From positions 1-35,061 of the forward strand of contig NZ_LZKQ01000138.1 of NCBI RefSeq assembly GCF_001668675.1: a DNA stretch of 35,061 bases. Reading direction: 5' to 3'. Positions 1-7,501 of this stretch are shown here, piece by piece; position 1 is the stretch's first letter; every line of letters begins with the position of its first letter. The notes beneath the pieces were generated by a model, which was given only the letters and a program-made list of their open reading frames with translations, was not told the origin of the DNA and ran no database searches. Both the position numbers and the translations under genes were made by a program. Origin of the DNA: Mycobacterium asiaticum (GTDB taxonomy: Bacteria; Actinomycetota; Actinomycetes; Mycobacteriales; Mycobacteriaceae).

Positions 1-1543
1 TCGGCAAGTTGAACGCACCCAACGCCGTCCCCGCACCAATCGAGATCGGCGGAATCGTCAAATCAGGAATCGTCAACGTCGGCAAATTAAACGCACCCAG
101 GGCCGTCCCGGCTGGAATGGAAATCGACGGAATGTTGATCGGTGGGATGCTCAGCGCCGGCAGGTTGAACGCCGGAATGTCGATGCCGGGGATCTCCAGC
201 GGCGGCAGCATCAAATCCGGGGTGGCCATGACGACGTTGTAACTGCCCTGGTTTACGCCGCGGTAGAACACGCCGGTGTTCGCCTGGCCCGTGTTGAAGA
301 CGCCGTTGTTCATGTCACCGAAGTTCAGCAAGCCCGTGTTGGTGTTTCCGACGTTGAGGAAGCCGGTGTTCGCCGAACCGGTGTTGAAGGAACCGGTATT
401 CGACGCGCCCGGGTTGAGGTTCCCCATGTTGAAGCTGCCGACATTGAGCGTTCCGGTATTGGCATCCCCTACATTCAGGGCGCCAGTGTTGAACGAGCCG
501 GTGTTGAAGAAGCCGGTGTTACCCGATCCGGCACTCCACAACCCGGTGTTGAAGCTGCCCGAGTTGCCGATGCCGAAGTTGCCGTTGCCGGAGTTGAAGA
601 ACCCGATGTTGCCGTTGCCTGAGTTGAACAGCCCGAAGTTCCCGGTGCCGGAGTTGAGCCCACCGATGCCGATCTGGCCGTCGCCGATCAGTCCGATGCC
701 GATGTTGCCGTTACCGCTGTTACCGAACCCGATGTTGCCGATGCCGGCATTGCCGAAGCCAAAGTTGTTGGCTCCCAAGTTCCCAAGACCGAAGTTGCCG
801 GTACCCAGGTTAGCGAAACCGAAGTTGGCCGCTCCGGAGTTGGCCCAGCCAAAGTTCGAGTTTCCGAGGTTGCCACCGCCGATATTGCTGAAGCCGAAGT
901 TGCCGTTGCCGAGGTTTCCGCCACCGATATTGGCCAGTCCGAGGCTGATGGTGGGGACTCGCTCCGCCGTGAGGGTGGGTGTCGCGGCCGCGGCGGGCGC
1001 ACCGGCAATGGCGCCGGCCAGACTTTGCAGAGGTTGGGCGAACGGCGCCAGCGCCGACGCCACAGCAGAGGCTCCGGCGTGGTAGGCCGCCATCGCCGAC
1101 ACATCCAGCGCCCACATCTCCTCGTAAAGCGATTCGACGGTGGCAATCGCGGGCGCGTTCTGGCCGAAAATGTTCGAAAGAACCAGTGAGACAAGGGAAC
1201 TACGGTTTGCCTCCACCAACACGGTGGGCACCATTGCCAGACGAACGGCCTCGAATTCGGCGACCACGGTACTGGCTTGCACCGCTGCCCGTGCCGCCTG
1301 AGCTGCCGCCGCGCTGAGCCACCCGGCATACGGGGCGGCCGCCTCAGCCATCGCCGCAGCAGCTGGCCCTTGCCACGCTCCATTGACCAAGCCTGACGTC
1401 ACCGTCTCGAAAGACGATGCTGCTGAGGCCAGCTCGTCCGCCAACTCTTCCCAAGCCGCCGCGGCCGCCAACATTGGCTCCGAGCCTGCACCGGCGGATA
1501 TCAGCGCCGAGTTGATCTCCGGGGGTAGCACCGAAAAATTCAT
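1..1543 (-). CDS. PPE family protein, MPTR subfamily (3' end outside window)
   Basis: The start is ATG at 1543, preceded by a strong AGGAGAGG ribosome site. The frame is open to the window edge (about 514 codons). The N-terminus [18 protein letters not shown] carries the Pro-Pro-Glu signature at residues 7-9. Residues up to about 180 form the helical PPE domain, including a WxG-like turn (AWQGPAA). From about residue 200 the protein is made of MPTR units of the form NxGxGN ([16 protein letters not shown] and so on). These are followed by a proline/isoleucine-rich stretch ([10 protein letters not shown] type) that is still running at the edge. PPE proteins are exported by type VII secretion and sit at or beyond the mycobacterial cell surface; the role of this one is unknown. 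Position and orientation match the PPE34/PPE35 pair of M. tuberculosis. No PE partner is visible inside the window. Confidence 0.95.
   Translation of the reverse strand, partial: MNFSVLPPEINSALISAGAGSEPMLAAAAAWEELADELASAASSFETVTSGLVNGAWQGPAAAAMAEAAAPYAGWLSAAAAQAARAAVQASTVVAEFEAVRLAMVPTVLVEANRSSLVSLVLSNIFGQNAPAIATVESLYEEMWALDVSAMAAYHAGASAVASALAPFAQPLQSLAGAIAGAPAAAATPTLTAERVPTISLGLANIGGGNLGNGNFGFSNIGGGNLGNSNFGWANSGAANFGFANLGTGNFGLGNLGANNFGFGNAGIGNIGFGNSGNGNIGIGLIGDGQIGIGGLNSGTGNFGLFNSGNGNIGFFNSGNGNFGIGNSGSFNTGLWSAGSGNTGFFNTGSFNTGALNVGDANTGTLNVGSFNMGNLNPGASNTGSFNTGSANTGFLNVGNTNTGLLNFGDMNNGVFNTGQANTGVFYRGVNQGSYNVVMATPDLMLPPLEIPGIDIPAFNLPALSIPPINIPSISIPAGTALGAFNLPTLTIPDLTIPPISIGAGTALGAFNLP
275..945 (-). 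repeat. MPTR pentapeptide-repeat coding region
   Basis: Degenerate 15-bp units encode NxGxx pentapeptides ([28 protein letters not shown] types). They repeat some forty times inside the PPE gene. Such arrays recombine easily and are prone to assembly error in short-read genomes. Confidence 0.85.
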
Positions 1544-1990
1544 CGTCCGAACCTCTCCTGGGTGGCGTCACACCGATAACAGCTCCCGGCAACCCGCGTG
1601 CCCCCCGGCACACGCGATTGTCGTCAAGCTCGGTGTTGTAGCGGGAAAGGTACAAGCACCAATGGTCCTAAAAAGTAGACTTTATCAAAAAGTGATCTAA
1701 CCGTTATTTAAAAGTTATATATTGACACTGCCCATGACCACTTACTTTACAAACCAGGTCCGGAGCAATAGTTCCGTGGGGGATGTCAAGGCGAAACGCG
1801 CGCATACAGACTCCATATATGGGGCCTACCAAAGGTTTTCAGGAAGCACGTCTGAGCGTTCGGCGGCCTTGAAGCGCCGTTCATGTTCACATATGGCGCT
1901 CACATGCAAAACAAATTGACGATTTCGTTTTCATGATTGCGTTGTCCGGATAGTCAAGAAATTCGACATCGGCACACCCTGCAAGCCCAC
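1544..1990. promoter_or_regulatory. AT-rich intergenic region upstream of the PPE gene
   Basis: This stretch is markedly AT-rich for this genome, above all 1655-1760 and 1880-1960, with runs such as TTATTTAAAAGTTATATATT. It lies directly upstream of the PPE start and should hold its promoter. A TTGACA lies at 1722-1727 on the plus strand with no convincing -10 at 17 bp. AT-rich DNA beside PPE genes is a typical target of the nucleoid protein Lsr2; binding here is inference. Short open frames inside it lack coding character, and I see no gene. Confidence 0.45.
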
Positions 1991-2004
1991 CGGAGGCCTT
2001 GCCG

Positions 2005-2230
2005 ATGCTGAAATACGGCGGTGCCCGCCGTGGTTTGTGCAGACCGCCGGAGGCAATCCGGATTCGCCAACAACGGAGCTGGTCTCTCGGGCTGGTTCAC
2101 TGCCAACGGCCCTGGCTGCCGGGTGAATCTGGTACCGAACCTGGTGGCTTGGTCTCCGGCTTCAACCACTTCGGCGGCGGGCGGGGTGAAGAAGCCCGAA
2201 GTCGGCGCAATGGTTGTGAGGTAGCTAGGC
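2005..2230 (+). pseudogene. Possible remnant of a PPE-MPTR C-terminal region
   Basis: One plus-strand frame reads QSGFANNGAGLSGWF near 2055-2105. A second frame reads GLVSGFNHFGGG near 2145-2190. Both look like the SGFxNxGxxLSGWFN units found near the end of MPTR-type PPE proteins. They sit in different frames and no start or PPE domain accompanies them. The likeliest reading is a decayed, frameshifted tail of a former PPE gene on the plus strand. The evidence is only two short peptide matches, so chance similarity cannot be excluded. Confidence 0.3.
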
Positions 2231-2290
2231 GCCGGCGGTACGGGGAACCCAGCTTGGTAACCGCCCCGGCCGCAGTCCACCGCGGTTTCC

Positions 2291-2320
2291 ACCCCCGGAT
2301 ATGGGGGTATGCGACCCCCC
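2291..2320. promoter_or_regulatory. Alternating C/G-tract inverted repeats before the lipoprotein gene
   Basis: Three tracts follow each other: ACCCCC (2291-2296), GGGGGT (2303-2308) and ACCCCC (2314-2319), separated by 6 and 5 bases. The middle tract can pair with either neighbour, giving two mutually exclusive dyads about 50-75 bp upstream of the lipoprotein start. Short C/G-tract dyads resemble operators of CsoR-family metal sensors. They could instead act as an RNA switch. Neither role is shown by the sequence alone. Confidence 0.35.
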
Positions 2321-2367
2321 GCATCGTTGATGAGACGCGCTCTAGTGACGAAGTGGAGATTGGTGAG

Positions 2368-2790
2368 ATGAGATCTGAAGCTCGGACCGCTTTTGCGGTG
2401 TTAGGTGGTGGGGCAATGCTCTGCCTGACCGTGGCCTGCGGCGGCGGCGGCGACAAATCGCCCAGCAGTAGCACCACCCCGTCATCGACAACACCCACAT
2501 CGGTGTCCACGACGCTGCCCAGCGGCGCGGCGCCCTCGGAAACCGCACCGGGCGGAGCACCGGCCGGACCCACCGGCGGCGGCGGACCCGGCGGCGGAGG
2601 CGGCGGTGTGCCCGGTGGACCCACCGGCGGCGGCGGCCGCGGCGGCGGAGGCGGCGGTGTGCCCGGTGGACCCACCGGCGGCGGGGGTCCCGGCGGCGGA
2701 GGCGGCACCATTCCCGGTGTCGGCGGCGGTGGCGGCGGACCGGGCGGCGGCGGCGGTTGCGTCGGCAACGTCTGCGGCAGCATCCCCTGA
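2368..2790 (+). CDS. Glycine-rich predicted lipoprotein (140 aa)
   Basis: I chose ATG at 2368 because it gives a proper signal peptide: MRSEAR, a hydrophobic stretch, then lipobox LTVAC with the lipidated cysteine at residue 25. A GGAGA ribosome site lies about 8 bp upstream. After a Ser/Thr-rich linker (residues 31-55) the rest is almost wholly Gly/Pro, with three copies of a 17-residue unit of the type VPGGPTGGGGPGGGGGG. It ends in CVGNVCGSIP, with two cysteines that could form a small disulfide loop. I do not recognise a family. The surface-exposed flexible tail suggests a cell-wall role, but no function can be assigned. A strong terminator follows, so it is probably transcribed alone. Confidence 0.8.
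   Translation: MRSEARTAFAVLGGGAMLCLTVACGGGGDKSPSSSTTPSSTTPTSVSTTLPSGAAPSETAPGGAPAGPTGGGGPGGGGGGVPGGPTGGGGRGGGGGGVPGGPTGGGGPGGGGGTIPGVGGGGGGPGGGGGCVGNVCGSIP
2560..2718 (+). repeat. 51-bp tandem repeat inside the lipoprotein gene (about 3 copies)
   Basis: Units begin near 2560, 2608 and 2659. Each encodes (V/A)PGGPTGGGG(P/R)GGGGG(G), and the second and third start with the identical GTGCCCGGTGGACCCACCGG. A codon-multiple period allows copy number to change without a frameshift. Confidence 0.75.
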
Positions 2791-2817
2791 CGAAAGCGCT
2801 GACTGTCTGACTGACTA

Positions 2818-2857
2818 GGACAAGGACCGGGACCAACCCAGTCCTTGTCTACTTTTT
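2818..2857 (+). terminator. Rho-independent terminator
   Basis: GACAAGGAC (2819-2827) pairs perfectly with GTCCTTGTC (2841-2849) around a 13-base loop and is followed by TACTTTTT. It lies 28 bp after the lipoprotein stop and before the next plus-strand gene. Confidence 0.8.
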
Positions 2858-2902
2858 CGTGGGGTTAGGGTTCGGTCAGCACCGATCGCAAGGGAGCCCC
2901 AC

Positions 2903-4066
2903 ATGGCGAAGCTCAGGTTCGGATATTTCATCGCCCCGTTTCACCGGGCCGGTACCAATCCCACGCTCGCCCTCCAGCGCGATCTGGAGTTCGTCGAGCA
3001 TCTCGATGCCCTCGGATTCGACGAGGCTTGGATCGGCGAGCACCACTCGGCCGGCAGCGAGATCATCAGTTCACCCGAGGTCTTCATTGCGGCAGCGGCC
3101 CAGCGCGCCAAGCGAATTCGGTTCGGCACCGGAGTGATTTCGCTGTCCTACCACAACCCGCTGTGGGTGGCCGACCGGTTGATGCTGTTGGACCACCTCA
3201 CCCACGGGCGCATCATCGGCGGGGTGGGACCCGGATCGCTGCCCACCGACTCAGCGATGATCGGGCTGACTCCCACCGACACCCGCGAGCTGCTCGAAAC
3301 CAACCTCGACATCGTGGTTCGGCTGCTGGCCGGCGAGACCGTGTCGGCCAAGACGGCCACCCATCAACTCTTCGACGCCAAGCTGCAACTTGCGCCCTAC
3401 TCCGACGGCGGGATTCCGCTGTCGGTTGCCGCGGTCGCCTCGCCGACGGGTGCCCGGCTGGCCGGCAAGCACGGCATCGGGCTGCTGTCCATCGGTGCGA
3501 CGTTGGTGGTCGAGGGCTTCGATGCGCTCGCCTACCACTGGGGCATCGTCGAAGAGCGCGCCGCGGCCTTCGGCACCCAGGTCGACCGCAGCAATTGGAG
3601 CCTGGTCGGGCCGATGCACATCGCCGAGACGGACGAGCAGGCCCGCGCCGACGTCAAATTCGGCATCGAATCATGGTTCCGCTACTTCCAGAAGGTCGCC
3701 GCCTTCCCGCAGATGACAATGCCGGGAGATCAGGTCGACGAGATGATCGACATCATCAACGAGAACGGGGCGGGAGTGATCGGCACGCCCGAGCGCGCCC
3801 GCGAGCAGGTGCAGCGGTTGTGGGACCAATCCGGCGGCTTCGGGTGCATGCTGCAGATGGGCCACGAATGGGCCAATCCCGCGGCTACCAAGCGCTCCGC
3901 CGAACTGTTCGCCGCCGAAGTCATTCCGCATTTCCAGGGTCAGGCGCAACCGACCCTGGATGCGGCCGCGCGCGCCGGCCACATGCGCGACGACTTGGCG
4001 GCCACGCAGTTGCAGGCCATCGAGCACATGACCAAGAAGTATCAGCACGAGGTCGAATCGAAATAG
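2903..4066 (+). CDS. LLM-class flavin-dependent monooxygenase, limonene 1,2-monooxygenase (LimB)-like
   Basis: This 387-residue protein starts at ATG 2903 with AGGGAGCC upstream. It is a bacterial-luciferase-like TIM-barrel enzyme. The N-terminal LRFGYFIAPFHRAGTNPTLA and the WIGEHHSAGSEIISSPEVF region closely resemble Rhodococcus LimB as I remember it, including the same overall length. Family members use reduced FMN, supplied by a separate reductase, to insert oxygen into terpenes or other lipids. The exact substrate is not readable. It stands alone between a terminator and a minus-strand gene, so its reductase must be elsewhere (one lies at 22632). It has no counterpart at this place in M. 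tuberculosis as far as I recall, so it looks like an inserted gene. Confidence 0.88.
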   Translation: MAKLRFGYFIAPFHRAGTNPTLALQRDLEFVEHLDALGFDEAWIGEHHSAGSEIISSPEVFIAAAAQRAKRIRFGTGVISLSYHNPLWVADRLMLLDHLTHGRIIGGVGPGSLPTDSAMIGLTPTDTRELLETNLDIVVRLLAGETVSAKTATHQLFDAKLQLAPYSDGGIPLSVAAVASPTGARLAGKHGIGLLSIGATLVVEGFDALAYHWGIVEERAAAFGTQVDRSNWSLVGPMHIAETDEQARADVKFGIESWFRYFQKVAAFPQMTMPGDQVDEMIDIINENGAGVIGTPERAREQVQRLWDQSGGFGCMLQMGHEWANPAATKRSAELFAAEVIPHFQGQAQPTLDAAARAGHMRDDLAATQLQAIEHMTKKYQHEVESK

Positions 4067-4127
4067 GCATTCACGGGTGCCCAGCTAGGCATAGCCGGCC
4101 GAGCTGCAGGCCAACGACGCGTAGGCG

Positions 4128-4595
4128 TTATCGGGCGGTGCCCGCCTCGCGCTCGGCCGCCTTCACCAGCTTGCCGGCGAAGAAATTGACCGCCCCGCCC
4201 ATCGCGGCGCGCGCCGCCGCACCCGTGCCGCGGGCCTTCTCCACGAACGACCCGCTCCAGCTGATCTCGGTGCCGCCCGACGGCGTCGGCGTCAGCACCA
4301 CCTCGGCAATGTAGTCGTTGACCGGCGTGCGCGGGCCGACGAGTTTGTACACGTGCCGGCGGTCCTGCTCGTACTCGATGGTTTCCTCCTGCACGAACAC
4401 CGGCCACATTCCCAGCTTGCGAACGGCCCCGACGCCGCCCGGCGCCGGGTCACCCTGGCGCACCCAACTGGACGAGACGACGATCGGCTTGGCCCAGGCC
4501 GACCAGTTCCCCCCGTCGGTAACCAGGCGGAACACCGTTGCGGGAGGCGCGCTGGTGGTCTTGTTGACTCCGAACGAGAATTTTCGACCCGACAT
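4128..4595 (-). CDS. SRPBCC (START/Bet v 1-like) protein, Rv1919c-like
   Basis: ATG at 4595 follows a GGGAG ribosome site and gives 155 residues, close to the remembered 154 of Rv1919c, which occupies the same place and strand. Motifs fit the polyketide cyclase/dehydrase SRPBCC fold: a short N-terminal strand (KFSFGVNKTTSAPPATVFRL), then a helix followed by the GNWSAWAKP turn, a GAVRKLG strand, a VNDYIAEVVLTP strand, and a long C-terminal helix ending KLVKAAEREAG. Such proteins bind hydrophobic ligands in a deep cavity. The ligand is unknown. The gene looks monocistronic. Confidence 0.85.
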   Translation of the reverse strand: MSGRKFSFGVNKTTSAPPATVFRLVTDGGNWSAWAKPIVVSSSWVRQGDPAPGGVGAVRKLGMWPVFVQEETIEYEQDRRHVYKLVGPRTPVNDYIAEVVLTPTPSGGTEISWSGSFVEKARGTGAAARAAMGGAVNFFAGKLVKAAEREAGTAR

Positions 4596-4685
4596 TGCTA
4601 CTCCCAAAGTGACGATCCCAAGTGACGACGGCCCAGTTGCTGCCGCGTACCCTACCGTGCCGTCGCGAACGGCCACAGTTTGCTG

Positions 4686-4747
4686 CGCGAGCAGACGCGG
4701 AAGCACCCGCACGCCCGGCGTGTCGGGTGCTTCCGCGTCTGCTCGCG
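4686..4747. repeat. Large perfect inverted repeat (24-bp arms) between divergent genes
   Basis: The arm at 4686-4709 (CGCGAGCAGACGCGGAAGCA plus CCCG) is exactly complementary to 4724-4747. The 14-base centre contains a further CACGCC/GGCGTG pair, so nearly 60 bases can fold into one hairpin. No T-run follows on either side. It lies between the divergently read genes at 4595 (minus) and 4866 (plus), so termination is not the obvious role. GCGAGCAGACGC-type palindromes recur between mycobacterial genes, and this is probably one member of such a dispersed family (inference). Confidence 0.85.
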
Positions 4748-4865
4748 GGTGTGGCGCACCACCGCACGCCGCCTGGCAGCGCGTAATCTTTCTCGCACCG
4801 TCACGACCGGCCCTCCCATCCACTAGGGCCGTCCGGCCAGCCGAAGGACAGGTTCGAGCAGACAA

Positions 4866-5960
4866 TTGAATTCCCCGTCACCGGGCGCCCGCAGGATATC
4901 CGCGCTGGCTGCCGCGCTCCTGTTGGCAGCGTGCACCGCTCACGGCGCGCACAACTCCGCACCGGCCACCAGCGCGACAACGTCGTCGGCGAAGGCGAGC
5001 AGCAGCCAGAACGTTCTGGACTCCGCGGTCAAGCCCGACGGGCCGGGCTGCTCGGCTGCCATCGGCATCGAGGGCAAGGTCGCCTGGACCGGGGTGGCCG
5101 GACTGGCAAACCTGGCGATCGGCGCCAAGATCACCACGGACACCGTCTTCGACATCGCCTCGGTGTCCAAGCAGTTCACCGCGACCGCGATCCTGCTACT
5201 GGCCGATTCCGGCAAGCTCACCCTCAACGACTCACTAGCCCAATACATGCCAGAGATGCCCCCGTGGGCAGCCGGCGTCACCCTCGCGCAGATGATGCAT
5301 CAGACCAGCGGGATTCCCGACTACATCGGACTGCTGCAGGACCAGGGTTTCAGCTACGCCGACCGCACCACGCAAGCCCAGGCGTTGCAGGCCCTGGTCG
5401 GCGCGCCGGAATTGGTGTTCAAGCCCGGCGCCCGTTACCAGTACTCCAACTCGAACTATTTGCTGCTCGGCGAGATCGTGCACCGGGTGTCCGGGCAACC
5501 GCTGCCTGACTACCTGCGCACCCAGATCTTCGAGCCGCTGGGTCTGACCATGGTGATGGACCCCGTGGCAAGCATCCCGAACAAGGCGCTGTCGTACACC
5601 GGTGACGGCCGGGTCGCCGATGCGAAATGGGAGCAGATCGGCGACGGCGGCATTCAGACCACCCCATCGGAATTGGTGCGCTGGGCCGACAATTACCGCA
5701 CCGGCAAGGTGGGGGGACCCCAGCTCCTGGATGCGCAACTGGCCGGCGCGGTGCCAACCGAACCCGGCGGCGGCGACCGCTATGGCGCCGGCATCTTCTC
5801 GCTCGCCAATGGCATGCTCGACCACGACGGCGGCTGGGCGGGGTTCGTCAGTGCGTTCCGCGTCAGCAGCGACCGACGCACCGCGGTCGCGATCAGTTGC
5901 AACGTCGACAACCAGGACCCCGAAGCCCTTGCCGACGCACTGGGCCACATTTGGATGTAG
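4866..5960 (+). CDS. Beta-lactamase-fold serine hydrolase lipoprotein, Rv1922-like
   Basis: The start is TTG at 4866, which gives a clean lipoprotein signal peptide (SPGARRISALAAALLLAAC, lipidated Cys23) and 364 residues; Rv1922 is about 371. The mature part is a class C beta-lactamase/penicillin-binding-like domain. The SxxK nucleophile motif is SVSK at 99-102, the YxN motif is YSN at 193-195, and an HDGG near the C-terminus (DHDGGWAG) fills the place of the KTG-type motif. Relatives include esterases and D-amino-acid peptidases; a true beta-lactamase role is unlikely. It is expected to be anchored outside the membrane. It precedes a second, non-secreted hydrolase of the same superfamily. 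Confidence 0.87.
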   Translation: MNSPSPGARRISALAAALLLAACTAHGAHNSAPATSATTSSAKASSSQNVLDSAVKPDGPGCSAAIGIEGKVAWTGVAGLANLAIGAKITTDTVFDIASVSKQFTATAILLLADSGKLTLNDSLAQYMPEMPPWAAGVTLAQMMHQTSGIPDYIGLLQDQGFSYADRTTQAQALQALVGAPELVFKPGARYQYSNSNYLLLGEIVHRVSGQPLPDYLRTQIFEPLGLTMVMDPVASIPNKALSYTGDGRVADAKWEQIGDGGIQTTPSELVRWADNYRTGKVGGPQLLDAQLAGAVPTEPGGGDRYGAGIFSLANGMLDHDGGWAGFVSAFRVSSDRRTAVAISCNVDNQDPEALADALGHIWM

Positions 5961-6047
5961 CCGACGTCGTGGATGTAGCCCGACGCCGGCAAACAAAATC
6001 GCGATTCCTCTGCCCTTGTCGCCGGGGGAGCTGTAATCATTCACGGT

Positions 6048-7325
6048 ATGGCGCAACCGTCCGTTCTCACCGCCGACAATGGGCTTCCTTCCGGAGTGCA
6101 GGGAGCCTGCGACTCACGCTTCCTGAATGTGATCCGCGCATTCGCGGGGCTATACCCCGGACGCATGTTCGGCGGCGGAGCGCTGTCGGTCTACATCGAC
6201 GGCCGGCAGGTGGTCGATGTGTGGACGGGATACTCCGACCGCAAGGGCGACGTGCCCTGGACCGCCGACACCGGCGCCATGGTGTTTTCCGCGACAAAAG
6301 GGTTGGCGGCCACCATCATTCATCTGCTCGTCGACCGTGGGTTGCTTGCCTACGACGAGCCGGTCGCCACGTACTGGCCCGAGTTCGGGGCCAACGGCAA
6401 GGACGAGATCACCGTGAGCGACGTGTTGCGGCATCGCGCGGGACTGTCCCACCTCAAAGGCGTCGACAAAGACACCATCATGGACCACCTGCGCATGGAG
6501 GAACGGTTGGCCGCAGCCCCGGTGGACCACGCGCACGGCAAGATGGCCTACCACGCCATCACCTACGGATGGCTGCTGTCCGGGCTGGCCCGCGCGGTGA
6601 CCGGCAAAGGGATGCGAGAACTGTTCCGTGAGGAACTCGCGCGCCCGCTGAACACCGACGGTCTGCACCTGGGGCGCCCGCCGGCCGATTCACCCACCAA
6701 GGCCGCGCTGACGCTGTTGCCTCAGGCGAAGATCCCGACCCCGCTGCTGGACTTCATCGCGCCCAAGGTGGCGGGGCTGTCGTTCTCGGGACTGCTCGGA
6801 TCCATTTACTTCCCGGGCATCATGGGCATGCTGCAGGATGACATGCCGTTCCTCGACGGTGAGCTGCCGGCGGTCAACGGGGTGGTGACCGCGCGGGCGT
6901 TGGCCAAAACGTATGCGGTGATGGCCAACGACGGCGTGATCGACGACACCAGGCTGCTGTCGTCGGAAGCTGTGGCCGGTATGAAGGGCAAAGCCGAGCT
7001 GTGGCCGGATCTGAACCTCGGTCTGCCGTTCACCTACCACCAGGGTTACCAATCATCGCCGGTGCCAGGCTTTTTGGAGGGCTACGGCCACATCGGGCTC
7101 GGCGGTACCGTCGGTTGGGCCGATCCGGAATCTGGCAGCTCGTTCGGCTACGTGCACAACCGGCTGCTGACGCTGCTGCTGTTTGACGTCGGGTCATTCG
7201 CCGGGCTGGCCCCGCTGCTGACCAATGCCGTCAACGCGGCGCGCAATGAGGGACCGTTGGAGGTGCCGCACTTCGGTGCGCCGTTCTACGACCCGGACGA
7301 GCAGGAACCCGCCGCGGGGGAGTAA
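6048..7325 (+). CDS. lipD: Serine hydrolase/esterase, LipD (LipL-type) family
   Basis: ATG at 6048 gives 425 residues. It is another beta-lactamase-superfamily enzyme: SxxK is SATK at 81-84 (MVFSATKG), and a conserved YHAITYGWL segment at 168-176 supplies the tyrosine. Typical class features are VWTGYSDR, LRHRAGLS, LFREELARPL and a GHIGLGGTVGW block near the end that stands for the third motif. The sequence resembles mycobacterial LipL and LipD, which act as lipases/esterases. Synteny with Rv1923 favours lipD. No signal peptide is seen. It follows the Rv1922-like gene by 87 bp and may share its transcript. Confidence 0.85.
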   Translation: MAQPSVLTADNGLPSGVQGACDSRFLNVIRAFAGLYPGRMFGGGALSVYIDGRQVVDVWTGYSDRKGDVPWTADTGAMVFSATKGLAATIIHLLVDRGLLAYDEPVATYWPEFGANGKDEITVSDVLRHRAGLSHLKGVDKDTIMDHLRMEERLAAAPVDHAHGKMAYHAITYGWLLSGLARAVTGKGMRELFREELARPLNTDGLHLGRPPADSPTKAALTLLPQAKIPTPLLDFIAPKVAGLSFSGLLGSIYFPGIMGMLQDDMPFLDGELPAVNGVVTARALAKTYAVMANDGVIDDTRLLSSEAVAGMKGKAELWPDLNLGLPFTYHQGYQSSPVPGFLEGYGHIGLGGTVGWADPESGSSFGYVHNRLLTLLLFDVGSFAGLAPLLTNAVNAARNEGPLEVPHFGAPFYDPDEQEPAAGE

Positions 7326-7346
7326 CGGGCGACCCGGCAGCTGCGC

Positions 7347-7402
7347 GAGCGTGCGCAGTTGGACGGCGACACGCCGGTGCGGGTGGCATTGTGCGCACCC
7401 TC
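7347..7402. repeat. Imperfect inverted repeat, likely dispersed mycobacterial intergenic repeat
   Basis: GAGCGTGCGCA (7347-7357) faces TGCGCACCCTC (7392-7402) with one mismatch; CGGCGACACGCCGG lies between. Sequences of this GAGCGTGCG...CGACACGCCG type recur between genes in mycobacteria. It lies in the gap between lipD and fadD31. Confidence 0.5.
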
Positions 7403-7489
7403 GTCACGCCGAAAACATGGCCGGACCCGCCCGCCGAGAGGTAACCAGAACCACACCCGCGGACGCCCGGCGAGCCTCGACAAGGTTTA

Positions 7490-7501
7490 TAGACTGCGGT
7501 C
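7490..7501 (+). promoter_or_regulatory. Likely leaderless promoter of fadD31 (-10 TAGACT)
   Basis: TAGACT at 7490-7495 fits the mycobacterial TANNNT -10 element. It ends six bases before the ATG at 7502, so transcription would begin at the A of the start codon. No Shine-Dalgarno sequence is present, which agrees with leaderless translation. No clear -35 is seen. Confidence 0.5.

Noticed and set aside
276..1085. Long plus-strand open frame rich in Pro/Leu/Lys opposite the PPE gene
   Set aside because: It is the antisense image of the MPTR repeat; the minus-strand frame has the PPE domain, start and ribosome site.
1722..1919. Plus-strand 65-codon frame from TTG in the AT-rich spacer
   Set aside because: No ribosome site, no recognisable sequence, and base composition unlike coding DNA of this genome.
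3028..4314. 428-codon plus-strand frame overlapping the LimB-like gene
   Set aside because: Arginine-rich shadow frame of high-GC DNA; the overlapping frame at 2903 is a clear luciferase-like enzyme.
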